From an uncultured Oscillospiraceae bacterium (lineage in GTDB: Bacteria > Bacillota > Clostridia > Oscillospirales > Acutalibacteraceae): a DNA stretch of 29,181 nucleotides. Location: assembly GCA_900540305.1 (NCBI GenBank), contig UQFL01000021.1:1-29181 (forward strand), in the 5' to 3' direction. A program made the translations under genes and the position numbers. Below the pieces are notes generated by a model, which saw only the letters and a list, made by a program, of their open reading frames with translations, did no database searches and was not told the DNA's origin. Positions 23,746-29,181 of the stretch are shown piece by piece (the first letter of the stretch is position 1; each line of letters opens with the position of its first letter).

Positions 23746-24630
23746 ATGATTGAAGGTAAAATTATTAAGGGTATTGGCGGCTTCTACTATGTAGAGGCCG
23801 CCGGCACTCTTTATGAGTGCAAAGCACGCGGAAATTTCAGAAAAATGAATATTTCTCCGCTGACAGGCGATAATGTATTAATCTCAGTAAACGAAAATTC
23901 GGAAAACAGAATTGAAGAAATACTTGAAAGAAAAAACTCTCTTATCAGACCTCCTGTTGCCAACATAGACAGGCTCTTTATTGTTTCTTCTCTTGTTGAT
24001 CCGATTGTAAACACATATAATATTGACAAACTTATCGCTGTTGCTGAGTATAAAAATATAGAGCCGATTATTGTCTTCACAAAAATTGATCTTGAAAGTA
24101 ATTTCAGCAATCTTTGCAAAATATATATTAATGCGGGATTTAAAACCATAGTTTGCAATAATCTTAACGGTGACGGCGCTCAAGAGGTTAAAGAATTACT
24201 CAAGGGTAAAACCTCTGCGTTTACAGGCAATACTGGTGTGGGTAAATCCTCACTTCTTAATGCGATAGATAAAAATCTTGCTCTTCAAACAGGAGAAACA
24301 AGTAAAAAACTCGGCAGAGGCCGCCATACCACACGCCACTGCGAACTTTTTAAGGTAAACGGCGGTTATGTAGCAGATACTCCTGGATTTTCTTCTATTG
24401 ATTTTGAAAAGTGTGAAACTATTCTTAAAGATGAACTATTTGACTGTTTTAGAGAATTCAGACCTTTTTTCGGGCAGTGTAAATTTTCCACTTGCTCGCA
24501 TACAAACGAAAAAGGCTGTGCGATTTGCCAGGCTGTTAAAGACGGTATGATTTCTGAAAGCAGACACAATAGCTATGTCCAAATGTATAACGAAGTGAAA
24601 AATATTAAAGAATGGGAAATTAAAAAATGA
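23746..24630 (+). CDS. rsgA: Ribosome small-subunit GTPase RsgA (YloQ)
   Basis: This circularly permuted GTPase matures and checks the 30S subunit. An N-terminal OB fold (about 1-70) is followed by the permuted GTPase, with G4 FTKID before G1 GNTGVGKSS (residues 161-169), then G3 DTPG. The C-terminal zinc knuckle is C245-x4-C250-x-H252-x5-C258, the exact RsgA pattern. The 294-residue length is normal. It starts two bases after the prkC stop, with AGGA spanning that stop. It overlaps thiN by four bases. In Bacillus rpe separates the two genes; rpe is missing here. Confidence 0.96.
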   Translation: MIEGKIIKGIGGFYYVEAAGTLYECKARGNFRKMNISPLTGDNVLISVNENSENRIEEILERKNSLIRPPVANIDRLFIVSSLVDPIVNTYNIDKLIAVAEYKNIEPIIVFTKIDLESNFSNLCKIYINAGFKTIVCNNLNGDGAQEVKELLKGKTSAFTGNTGVGKSSLLNAIDKNLALQTGETSKKLGRGRHTTRHCELFKVNGGYVADTPGFSSIDFEKCETILKDELFDCFREFRPFFGQCKFSTCSHTNEKGCAICQAVKDGMISESRHNSYVQMYNEVKNIKEWEIKK

Positions 24631-25244
24631 AATTCTCTATTATTTCCGGCGCTCCGGATCAGAGCAGTGATTTTTTAAAGAATAATATTGATTTAAATTC
24701 TTTTATTATTGCGGCTGATTCCGGTTATATACACAGTAAAAATGCAGGCATAACTCCTGATTTGATTGTCGGTGATTTCGACTCTTCCGTAATGCCGCAG
24801 GACAGCGAAAATATTTTGCAGCTTCCTAAAATAAAAAACGATACTGATACTTTTTATTGTATTAAAGAAGCTATAAAACGCGGCGCTGATGAAATAGAAA
24901 TTTTCTGTGCTATCGGCAGCAGAGCGGACCACAGCTATTCTAATCTGCTTGCGCTTAATTATTGCCTTGATAATAATGTAAAAGCAAAAATCGTTGATTC
25001 TAAAAACATTATTTCGGTACACAACAAATCATTTGAAATACATAAATCCGAATTTAAATATTTTTCATTATTTGCTTTTATTGAAGATGTTGAGGGTCTT
25101 ACTATTACGGGAGCTGCATATAATCTAAATAACAAAACTATCCTTGTAAGCGACCCACTCGGTCAAAGCAATGAGTTTAAAGATAATAAAGTTAATATAG
25201 ATTTTAAAAAAGGAAAAATCATGCTTATTTTGAGTAACGATTAA
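24627..25244 (+). CDS. thiN: Thiamine pyrophosphokinase
   Basis: ThiN transfers pyrophosphate from ATP to thiamine, giving thiamine diphosphate. Family marks are IIAADSGYIHSKNAGITPDL, the metal-binding VGDFDSS, the NDTDTFYCIKEAIKRGADEI block, and SRADHSYSNLLAL for thiamine and substrate binding, followed by a C-terminal beta domain (ISVHNKS...GLTITGAAYNL). The 205-residue length is usual. It is ATGA-coupled to rsgA. thiN directly precedes spoVM in Bacillus, which is the synteny used to recognise the small genes that follow here. Confidence 0.92.
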   Translation: MKFSIISGAPDQSSDFLKNNIDLNSFIIAADSGYIHSKNAGITPDLIVGDFDSSVMPQDSENILQLPKIKNDTDTFYCIKEAIKRGADEIEIFCAIGSRADHSYSNLLALNYCLDNNVKAKIVDSKNIISVHNKSFEIHKSEFKYFSLFAFIEDVEGLTITGAAYNLNNKTILVSDPLGQSNEFKDNKVNIDFKKGKIMLILSND

Positions 25245-25254
25245 CAAACTCCTT

Positions 25255-25262
25255 CATAGAAT
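25255..25262 (+). promoter_or_regulatory. Possible sporulation sigma-E -10 element (CATAGAAT)
   Basis: CATAGAAT matches the mother-cell sigma-E -10 consensus CATACAnT except at one position. It sits about 40 bases before the 47-residue gene and 190 before spoVM, both plausible sporulation genes. No convincing -35 lies 14-15 bases upstream (GTAACGA there), so this is only a candidate. Confidence 0.25.
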
Positions 25263-25293
25263 ATAACAGGTACGGCTGCTTGAGGTGTTTACA

Positions 25294-25437
25294 ATGAAAA
25301 AAATGTGCCGCAGAGATTATATCTGGATTGCATTTGGCGTTGGCTGTGCGCTGACAATGTGCCTGCCCACCGAATGGCTTGTACGGGTTCTTGCGGTTGT
25401 TGTTATCATCCTCGGTGTGATGTGCTGCACTAAATAA
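25294..25437 (+). CDS. 47-residue cysteine-rich double-hydrophobic peptide, unknown
   Basis: I do not recognise a named family. The short frame has an excellent RBS (TGAGGTG, 25281-25287, six-base spacer) and a basic start (MKKMCRR). Two hydrophobic stretches (residues 10-24, IWIAFGVGCALTMCL; residues 28-45, WLVRVLAVVVIILGVMCC) are joined by the turn PTE, so it looks like a two-helix membrane hairpin. Five of 47 residues are cysteine (5, 18, 23, 44, 45). By my count it is about 47% G+C and uses CGC, CGG, CTG and CCC codons that neighbouring genes use less. It lies between thiN and spoVM, and spoVM begins 14 bases after its stop, so co-expression in the mother cell is a reasonable inference. 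Function unknown. Confidence 0.72.
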   Translation: MKKMCRRDYIWIAFGVGCALTMCLPTEWLVRVLAVVVIILGVMCCTK

Positions 25438-25451
25438 TTGGAGGTATGTTT

Positions 25452-25535
25452 GTGAAGGTTGTTGTTTACAGTCCGTCAAAATTTACGGCGCCCATTATAA
25501 GATTTCTGTTTAAAATAAAGAAGATTAATAATTAA
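25452..25535 (+). CDS. spoVM: SpoVM, amphipathic spore-coat anchoring peptide
   Basis: SpoVM is a tiny helix that inserts into the positively curved outer forespore membrane and recruits the SpoIVA ATPase. This 27-residue peptide begins MKVVVYSPSKFTAPIIRFLF. Aligned without gaps to Bacillus SpoVM (26 residues) it shares M1, K2, K10, F11, I15 and R17. A proline sits at position 8, where Bacillus has P9. It keeps the hydrophobic/basic helical alternation and ends KIKKINN. GGAGG at 25440-25444 is seven bases from GTG 25452, while the in-frame ATG at 25446 is only one base away, so GTG is the start. Location after thiN repeats the Bacillus thiN-spoVM order, and sipL and spoIVA follow. Identification rests on length, alignment and context together. 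Confidence 0.82.
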   Translation: MKVVVYSPSKFTAPIIRFLFKIKKINN

Positions 25536-25545
25536 CATATAGACT

Positions 25546-25570
25546 GCGTCCCATTATGGGACGCTTTTTT
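25546..25570 (+). terminator. Rho-independent terminator after spoVM
   Basis: GCGTCCCA pairs perfectly with TGGGACGC (8 base pairs, TTA loop), followed by TTTTTT at 25565-25570. It ends the yicC-to-spoVM transcription unit and separates it from sipL, which therefore needs its own promoter. Confidence 0.92.
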
Positions 25571-25571
25571 G

Positions 25572-25600
25572 TTATATTTCTTTTTTTTACCGCATAATTA
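25572..25600 (+). promoter_or_regulatory. Candidate sigma-E promoter of sipL-spoIVA
   Basis: TTATATT (25572-25578), 14 bases, then CATAATTA (25593-25600). The -35 fits the Bacillus sigma-E pattern (kmATATT) well and the spacing is right. The -10 keeps only the CATA half of CATACAnT. It lies directly after the terminator and about 14 bases upstream of the RBS AAAAGGAG (25614-25621). Known sipL and spoIVA genes are sigma-E dependent, which supports but does not prove it. Confidence 0.42.
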
Positions 25601-25628
25601 TTAGCAGTAAATTAAAAGGAGCATTTAT

Positions 25629-27083
25629 ATGGAAAACAGAAAAACTCAAATAAATGAAAAACGCTGTGTTTTTTCTAAATGTATTGATGTTGATTTGGAT
25701 TATCAGGAAAATCTTCTGTCTTACAATGATGATTTGCTCAAAATCGTCAGATGCAATGTTAACAACTATATTCTAAACAGCGTGTATCTTAATTCTACGC
25801 TCACAGTTTACGGCAAAAGCAGAATATTTATCACTTACATAAGCGACGCTACAAAATGCCTTACCTGTGCTGAATTTGAGGAAGATTTTGAAAAATCTAT
25901 TCCCATTGAAGGCGAATATCAGGACATTACGGCAGATGTCACTGTCTGCAACAAATACAATAATTTCAGAATTATAAATCAAAGAAGAATTGATATTCAC
26001 AATTCATTCCAGCTTAATGTGTGCGCATATACACCTTGCTGTGTTGAAATGGTTGAAAGCACGGATAATGTTCTTATTGACAAGGAAGAGGTTAAATATA
26101 TTTCAAGGGTAGGAAGCGCATATACAAAAACAGAATTTGAAACAGAAGAATCAGTAACAGATTCTGTTCCGATAAAAAAGATAATCAATGTATTTTCCAG
26201 CACAGACTGCAAAGAGGTTAAAATCATTGATGACAAAATGCTTGTTAAAACACAGCTTAGATTCTCTGTTCTTTACACAACGGATTCTGATGATGAAAAA
26301 ATAGAGCGCTGTGAAAAAACAACAGAGGTTAATACCATCGTTGATATTGCAGGTATAAGAGAAAATGATATACCTGTTGTTAAAACGAAGATAGGAAACC
26401 TCTTTGTTAAATCAAAGACAGATAAGAATAACGAACTCACTGTTATTGAATTTATCGGCGACATAAATGTGTGCAGTACTGTATACAGGCAATGCACATC
26501 AAATCTCTCACGAGACTCCTATTCTGTTAGCAGAAACACAGAAAACATCTATAACACGGTAAATCTTGACACATCATATAAAATTGCTCACGATTCGTTC
26601 AGCGATACTTTGCGGTTTGAGTTTGAATCTGTGAATATTAGCCAGGTACTTGATTTGGAGGCGGATTTGGTTGATGAAAACACCGTTGAACTCAACGCAT
26701 TCATTCTTGATTCAAAATCAGAGCTTCAGTTTATTACCGCGCGTAAAAAAATAGATATAACGAAGGCAAAGCAAATACAGGCGTTTATTTCCTCGTTTGA
26801 TTTTGTTATATCGTCGGATACCTCGATTGAACTGAGGATTGTAATAAGCTACATTTCTATTGATTACGAAAGAAAGAGCTTCAATATTGTATCCGATGTG
26901 GAGATAAAGGATGAGCTTGATTTTGACTCGCCGGCACTTGTAATCTATTTCGCCGATGAAAACGAAAGACTGTGGGATATTGCAAAGACCTTCAAAACCA
27001 CGGTTGAACTTATAAAACAAGAAAACGAATTAACAAAAGATGTTCTCGACACTCGAAGAGTTTTGTTAATTCCCGGAGTATAA
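25629..27083 (+). CDS. sipL: SipL-like spore coat morphogenetic protein (DUF3794 + LysM)
   Basis: SipL is the clostridial partner of SpoIVA, required for the coat to encase the forespore; it does the job of SpoVID in Bacillus. The 484-residue soluble protein is mostly repeated DUF3794/SPOCS-type beta domains, roughly 35-135, 165-275 and 310-410 (for example DITADVTVCNKYNNFRIINQ, TQLRFSVLYTTDSDDEKIER). The C-terminal LysM domain at about 435-484 reads VIYFADENERLWDIAKTF...LLIPGV. In C. difficile the LysM of SipL binds SpoIVA rather than simply peptidoglycan. Here spoIVA follows 15 bases later. A good RBS (AAAAGGAG) is present. Several DUF3794-LysM paralogues exist in clostridia, so the sipL name leans on the spoIVA neighbour. 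Confidence 0.86.
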   Translation: MENRKTQINEKRCVFSKCIDVDLDYQENLLSYNDDLLKIVRCNVNNYILNSVYLNSTLTVYGKSRIFITYISDATKCLTCAEFEEDFEKSIPIEGEYQDITADVTVCNKYNNFRIINQRRIDIHNSFQLNVCAYTPCCVEMVESTDNVLIDKEEVKYISRVGSAYTKTEFETEESVTDSVPIKKIINVFSSTDCKEVKIIDDKMLVKTQLRFSVLYTTDSDDEKIERCEKTTEVNTIVDIAGIRENDIPVVKTKIGNLFVKSKTDKNNELTVIEFIGDINVCSTVYRQCTSNLSRDSYSVSRNTENIYNTVNLDTSYKIAHDSFSDTLRFEFESVNISQVLDLEADLVDENTVELNAFILDSKSELQFITARKKIDITKAKQIQAFISSFDFVISSDTSIELRIVISYISIDYERKSFNIVSDVEIKDELDFDSPALVIYFADENERLWDIAKTFKTTVELIKQENELTKDVLDTRRVLLIPGV

Positions 27084-27098
27084 GGGAGAGATTGATAT

Positions 27099-28568
27099 AT
27101 GAGTATATATAATGACATTTCTAAAAGAACGCAGGGCGATATTTATATCGGCGTTGTCGGCCCCGTGAGGACGGGTAAATCAACCTTCATTAAAAAATTT
27201 ATGGATACCCTTGTAATTCCGAGAATAGAAGGGGAGTTTCAAAAAGAGCGTGCACGCGATGAACTTCCTCAGAGCGCCGCAGGCAGAACAATTATGACAA
27301 CCGAGCCGAAATTCATACCAGAAGACGCAATTGAACTTTCAATGGATGACAATCTTCATTTCAGGGTAAGGCTCATTGACTGTGTCGGTTATATTGTACC
27401 GAGCTCGGTAGGATACATAGAAGAAGACCAGCCGAGAATGGTGCACACGCCGTGGTTTGAAGAAGAAATACCGTTTAATATGGCGGCTGAAATAGGAACA
27501 CAGAAAGTAATAAACGAGCACTCCACAATAGGTCTTGTGGTGACGACAGACGGCTCTATAAGCAATATACCAAGAGAAGAATATGCTGAGGCAGAGGAAA
27601 GGGTTATTAGCGAATTAAAAGAAATTAACAAGCCTTTTGTTGTTGCTTTGAACTGTGTTGACCCTAAAAGTGAGGTTTCCGTTAAACTATCAGCAGAACT
27701 CTCTCAAAAATACAATGTTCCTGTAATTCCAGTAAACTGCCTTGAACTCGGCGAAGAGGAAATCAACTATATTCTTGAAACAGTTTTATATGAATTTCCT
27801 GCAAAATGTATTTCACTCAATTTCCCCAGCTGGATAAAAAGTCTTGATGCAGACGATGAGTTTAAAAAGGGAATATTCTCTTATGTTAAGGATGCGGGAA
27901 AAGACATAAACAACATAAGAAGCATAAAAGAATTTGCTCATAAACTCAATTCCTGCAAAGATATTGAGGGCGCAGTTATTACAGAATCTGACTTGTCAAG
28001 CGGTTCAGTTTCAATTAAAGTCAGCATAAATAATTCTTATTTCTACGCCGTTATGTCTCAAAAATGTGCTGTTGATATTAAGAACGAAAAGGACCTTATG
28101 AATCTTGTATGCGAACTTGTTCAGATAAAGAAAAAGTTCGGCAAGTTTGCATCCGCTTTATCAGAGGTTGAAAGAACAGGATACGGCATTGTTATGCCTG
28201 ATATAAATGAACTTACACTTGAAGAGCCTGAGATAATGAAACAGGGCGGCAGATACGGTGTTAAACTCAAAGCGCAGGCGCCGTCAATCCATATGATTAA
28301 ATGCAACACATTTACCGAGGTTGCGCCTATTGTCGGAAGCGAAAGCCAATCCCAGGAACTTGTTATGTATCTTCTCAGAGAGTTTGAGGAAAACCCGAAC
28401 AAGATATGGGAAACAGATATTTTCGGCAAATCGCTTCATGAGCTCGTCAACGAAGGACTTAGAGGCAAGCTTGAGCGCATGCCGGACGATGCGAGAGTAA
28501 AATTCAGAGAGACGATTGAAAAAGTAATCAATGAGGGTTGTAGCGGTCTCATTTGTATTATTTTGTAA
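27099..28568 (+). CDS. spoIVA: Stage IV sporulation protein A, coat-assembly ATPase
   Basis: SpoIVA polymerises irreversibly around the forespore upon ATP hydrolysis and forms the coat base layer. The 489-residue length is close to Bacillus (492). The TRAFAC-type NTPase domain has Walker A GPVRTGKST with K27, sensor threonines T67/T68 (IMTTEPKF) and Walker B-type D94 in LIDCVGY. These equal Bacillus K30, T70/T71 and D97 with a constant offset of three. The central domain and the conserved C-terminus (GLRGKLERMPDDARVKFRETIEK, partly quoted, ending GLICIIL), needed for SpoVM/membrane localisation, are intact, so the gene looks functional. The RBS is GGGAGAG. It is co-directional with sipL and ends 26 bases from a convergent gene. 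Confidence 0.97.
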   Translation: MSIYNDISKRTQGDIYIGVVGPVRTGKSTFIKKFMDTLVIPRIEGEFQKERARDELPQSAAGRTIMTTEPKFIPEDAIELSMDDNLHFRVRLIDCVGYIVPSSVGYIEEDQPRMVHTPWFEEEIPFNMAAEIGTQKVINEHSTIGLVVTTDGSISNIPREEYAEAEERVISELKEINKPFVVALNCVDPKSEVSVKLSAELSQKYNVPVIPVNCLELGEEEINYILETVLYEFPAKCISLNFPSWIKSLDADDEFKKGIFSYVKDAGKDINNIRSIKEFAHKLNSCKDIEGAVITESDLSSGSVSIKVSINNSYFYAVMSQKCAVDIKNEKDLMNLVCELVQIKKKFGKFASALSEVERTGYGIVMPDINELTLEEPEIMKQGGRYGVKLKAQAPSIHMIKCNTFTEVAPIVGSESQSQELVMYLLREFEENPNKIWETDIFGKSLHELVNEGLRGKLERMPDDARVKFRETIEKVINEGCSGLICIIL

Positions 28569-28569
28569 G

Positions 28570-28596
28570 AAAAAAGAGGGTCTTTAAGACCCTCTT
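28570..28596 (-). terminator. Terminator of the minus-strand DUF1294 unit
   Basis: AAGAGGGTCT and AGACCCTCTT form a perfect 10-base-pair stem with loop TTA (28574-28596). On the minus strand it is followed by TTTTTT (A-run 28570-28575 on the plus strand, partly in the stem). On the plus strand only TT follows, so it should stop minus-strand transcription better than spoIVA transcription, though the hairpin may serve both. The stop codon of the DUF1294 gene overlaps the stem. Confidence 0.8.
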
Positions 28597-28882
28597 AAAA
28601 CTCATAGTTATGTAAGACAAGTATACCTATTATCAAAGCCAAGTGAACAATAATGATTAGCGGAAGACCTATCATAAAACGTTTATGCAGTGTCTTATGA
28701 CGAATTTTTTTCATAGTTATGTATTCGCCAAAGGCGCCGCCTAAAAAGGCGAATATAAACAGCGTTTTTTCTGATATTCTGAAGTTGCCTTTTATTGAGC
28801 GCTTTTTATCAGAAACAGTCAGAACTGACGAGATAAAATTGATGATTACTGCATACAGTAAAACTATTGATAAGTATTTCAC
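28595..28882 (-). CDS. DUF1294 small membrane protein
   Basis: This 95-residue predicted membrane protein has three hydrophobic helices (residues about 2-21, 41-57 and 71-91) separated by basic loops. The DUF1294 pattern is recognisable: DKKRSIKGNFRISEKTLF, then FLGGAFGEYITMKKIRHKT with conserved glycines and HKT, then KRFMIGLPLII. Function of the family is unknown. It starts with GTG, whose bases overlap the TGA stop of the preceding minus-strand gene (GTGA, four bases), so the two are translationally coupled. It converges on spoIVA. Its stop codon is at the edge of the terminator stem. Confidence 0.88.
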   Translation of the reverse strand: MKYLSIVLLYAVIINFISSVLTVSDKKRSIKGNFRISEKTLFIFAFLGGAFGEYITMKKIRHKTLHKRFMIGLPLIIIVHLALIIGILVLHNYEF

Positions 28883-29133
28883 TTTTTAAATTCTTTGAGC
28901 TCTTTTAAATCAAAAACGCCGACAGCTCTTTGCTCTCCTTTTGCAAGCTCGTCTCCCAAATCTTCTTCTACCGTGTAGACCGCAGCACATTTAGGGCATA
29001 CAAGAAAGTATACAGTATGCGGGTCGAGAACGGGGTATTCTGAAACAAGCCTTATGTCCATGTTTGAGAACATCTTGAATTTAACACGATTTTTGCATTT
29101 AGGGCACTCAATTTCTTCTGTCTGCGCCTTTTC
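28879..29133 (-). CDS. Zinc-ribbon (CPxC) protein, 5'-truncated
   Basis: The C-terminal 84 residues of a protein whose start lies beyond the end of the insert. Two CPKC knuckles (IECPKCKNRV and FLVCPKCAAVYTV), about 32 residues apart, should bind one zinc; the arrangement loosely resembles the CpXC domain, which I cannot confirm. A charged C-terminus (VFDLKELKEFKK) follows. The frame stays open into the adapter and would appear to begin MRSSAASDVYKRQ, but those residues are Nextera sequence. The stop is coupled to the DUF1294 gene by a GTGA overlap. Function unknown. Confidence 0.75.
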   Translation of the reverse strand, partial: EKAQTEEIECPKCKNRVKFKMFSNMDIRLVSEYPVLDPHTVYFLVCPKCAAVYTVEEDLGDELAKGEQRAVGVFDLKELKEFKK

Positions 29134-29181
29134 CTGTCTCTTATACACATCTGACGCTGCCGACGATCGCATAAGTGTAGA
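29134..29181. other. Untrimmed Nextera i5-side adapter (artefact)
   Basis: 29134-29152 is the reverse complement of the Tn5 mosaic end (CTGTCTCTTATACACATCT), and 29153-29166 the rest of the read-1 adapter (GACGCTGCCGACGA). 29167-29174 (TCGCATAA) is an index whose reverse complement TTATGCGA I know as Nextera S522, and 29175-29181 (GTGTAGA) begins the P5 oligo. Biological sequence ends at 29133. Confidence 0.98.

Noticed and set aside
25231..25262. Sigma-G-type promoter (TGAGTA, 18 bases, CATAGAA)
   Set aside because: Both hexamers have mismatches at informative positions, and the nearby genes belong to the mother-cell program, not the forespore.
25440..25451. ATG 25446 as start of spoVM
   Set aside because: Only one base separates it from GGAGG, and it would add MF before the conserved MK start; GTG 25452 has a seven-base spacing.
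48..29133. Mobile element, prophage, CRISPR array, tRNA or rRNA
   Set aside because: I looked for transposase, integrase and phage-like proteins, spaced repeats, and tRNA-like cloverleaf or rRNA segments and saw none.

Overview
The window is one assembled contig of about 29 kb from a spore-forming, low-G+C Gram-positive bacterium. The class Clostridia fits best, probably a Ruminococcaceae/Oscillospirales-type gut organism. The evidence is AT-rich DNA with AGA-rich arginine codons, Firmicutes-type gene order (dgt-dnaG-sigA; yicC-remA-gmk-rpoZ-priA-def-fmt-rsmB-rlmN-prpC-prkC-rsgA-thiN), and a spore-coat base-layer set containing SipL, the clostridial counterpart of SpoVID. Both extremities (1-47 and 29134-29181) are untrimmed Illumina Nextera adapter, including index sequences, and not genome. 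They truncate the first gene (dgt) and the last gene (a minus-strand zinc-ribbon protein) and create false starts for both.

Block 1 (48-9798, plus strand) is a dense run of genes, mostly overlapping or a few bases apart: dgt, dnaG, sigA/rpoD, a DUF896 protein, a thymidylate-kinase-like enzyme, a DUF2156 protein, a GNAT/DJ-1 fusion, 5-formyl-THF cyclo-ligase, mltG and a U32-family tRNA-hydroxylation protein (trhP). It ends in a strong hairpin (9802-9837). That hairpin also contains the apparent Shine-Dalgarno sequence of the next gene, a class B penicillin-binding protein. A WYL-domain regulator with its own predicted promoter follows.

Block 2 (12380-25244, plus strand) starts at an excellent sigma-A promoter with AT-rich palindromic repeats upstream and a hairpin at the predicted transcript start. 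It carries yicC, remA, gmk, rpoZ, priA, def, fmt, a membrane zinc peptidase, rsmB, rlmN, prpC, prkC, rsgA and thiN. These cover nucleotide supply, RNA polymerase, replication restart, formyl-methionine handling, rRNA modification and Ser/Thr signalling. Compared with Bacillus subtilis, coaBC and rpe are absent and a zinc peptidase is inserted.

Block 3 (25245-28568) is a sporulation module. Two very small genes follow thiN: a 47-residue cysteine-rich double-hydrophobic peptide, and a 27-residue peptide that I identify as SpoVM. After a terminator come sipL (DUF3794 plus LysM) and spoIVA (coat ATPase). SpoVM, SpoIVA and SipL together would form the platform on which the coat assembles around the forespore. 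SpoVM and the 47-residue gene are the easiest genes here to miss.

Block 4 (28595-29133, minus strand) is a convergent pair: a small DUF1294 membrane protein and the truncated zinc-ribbon protein. They end at a minus-strand terminator facing spoIVA. I see no rRNA, tRNA, CRISPR array, prophage, insertion sequence or clear sign of recent transfer. The only stretch over 300 bases without a long gene (25245-25628) holds the two small genes, a terminator and promoter candidates.
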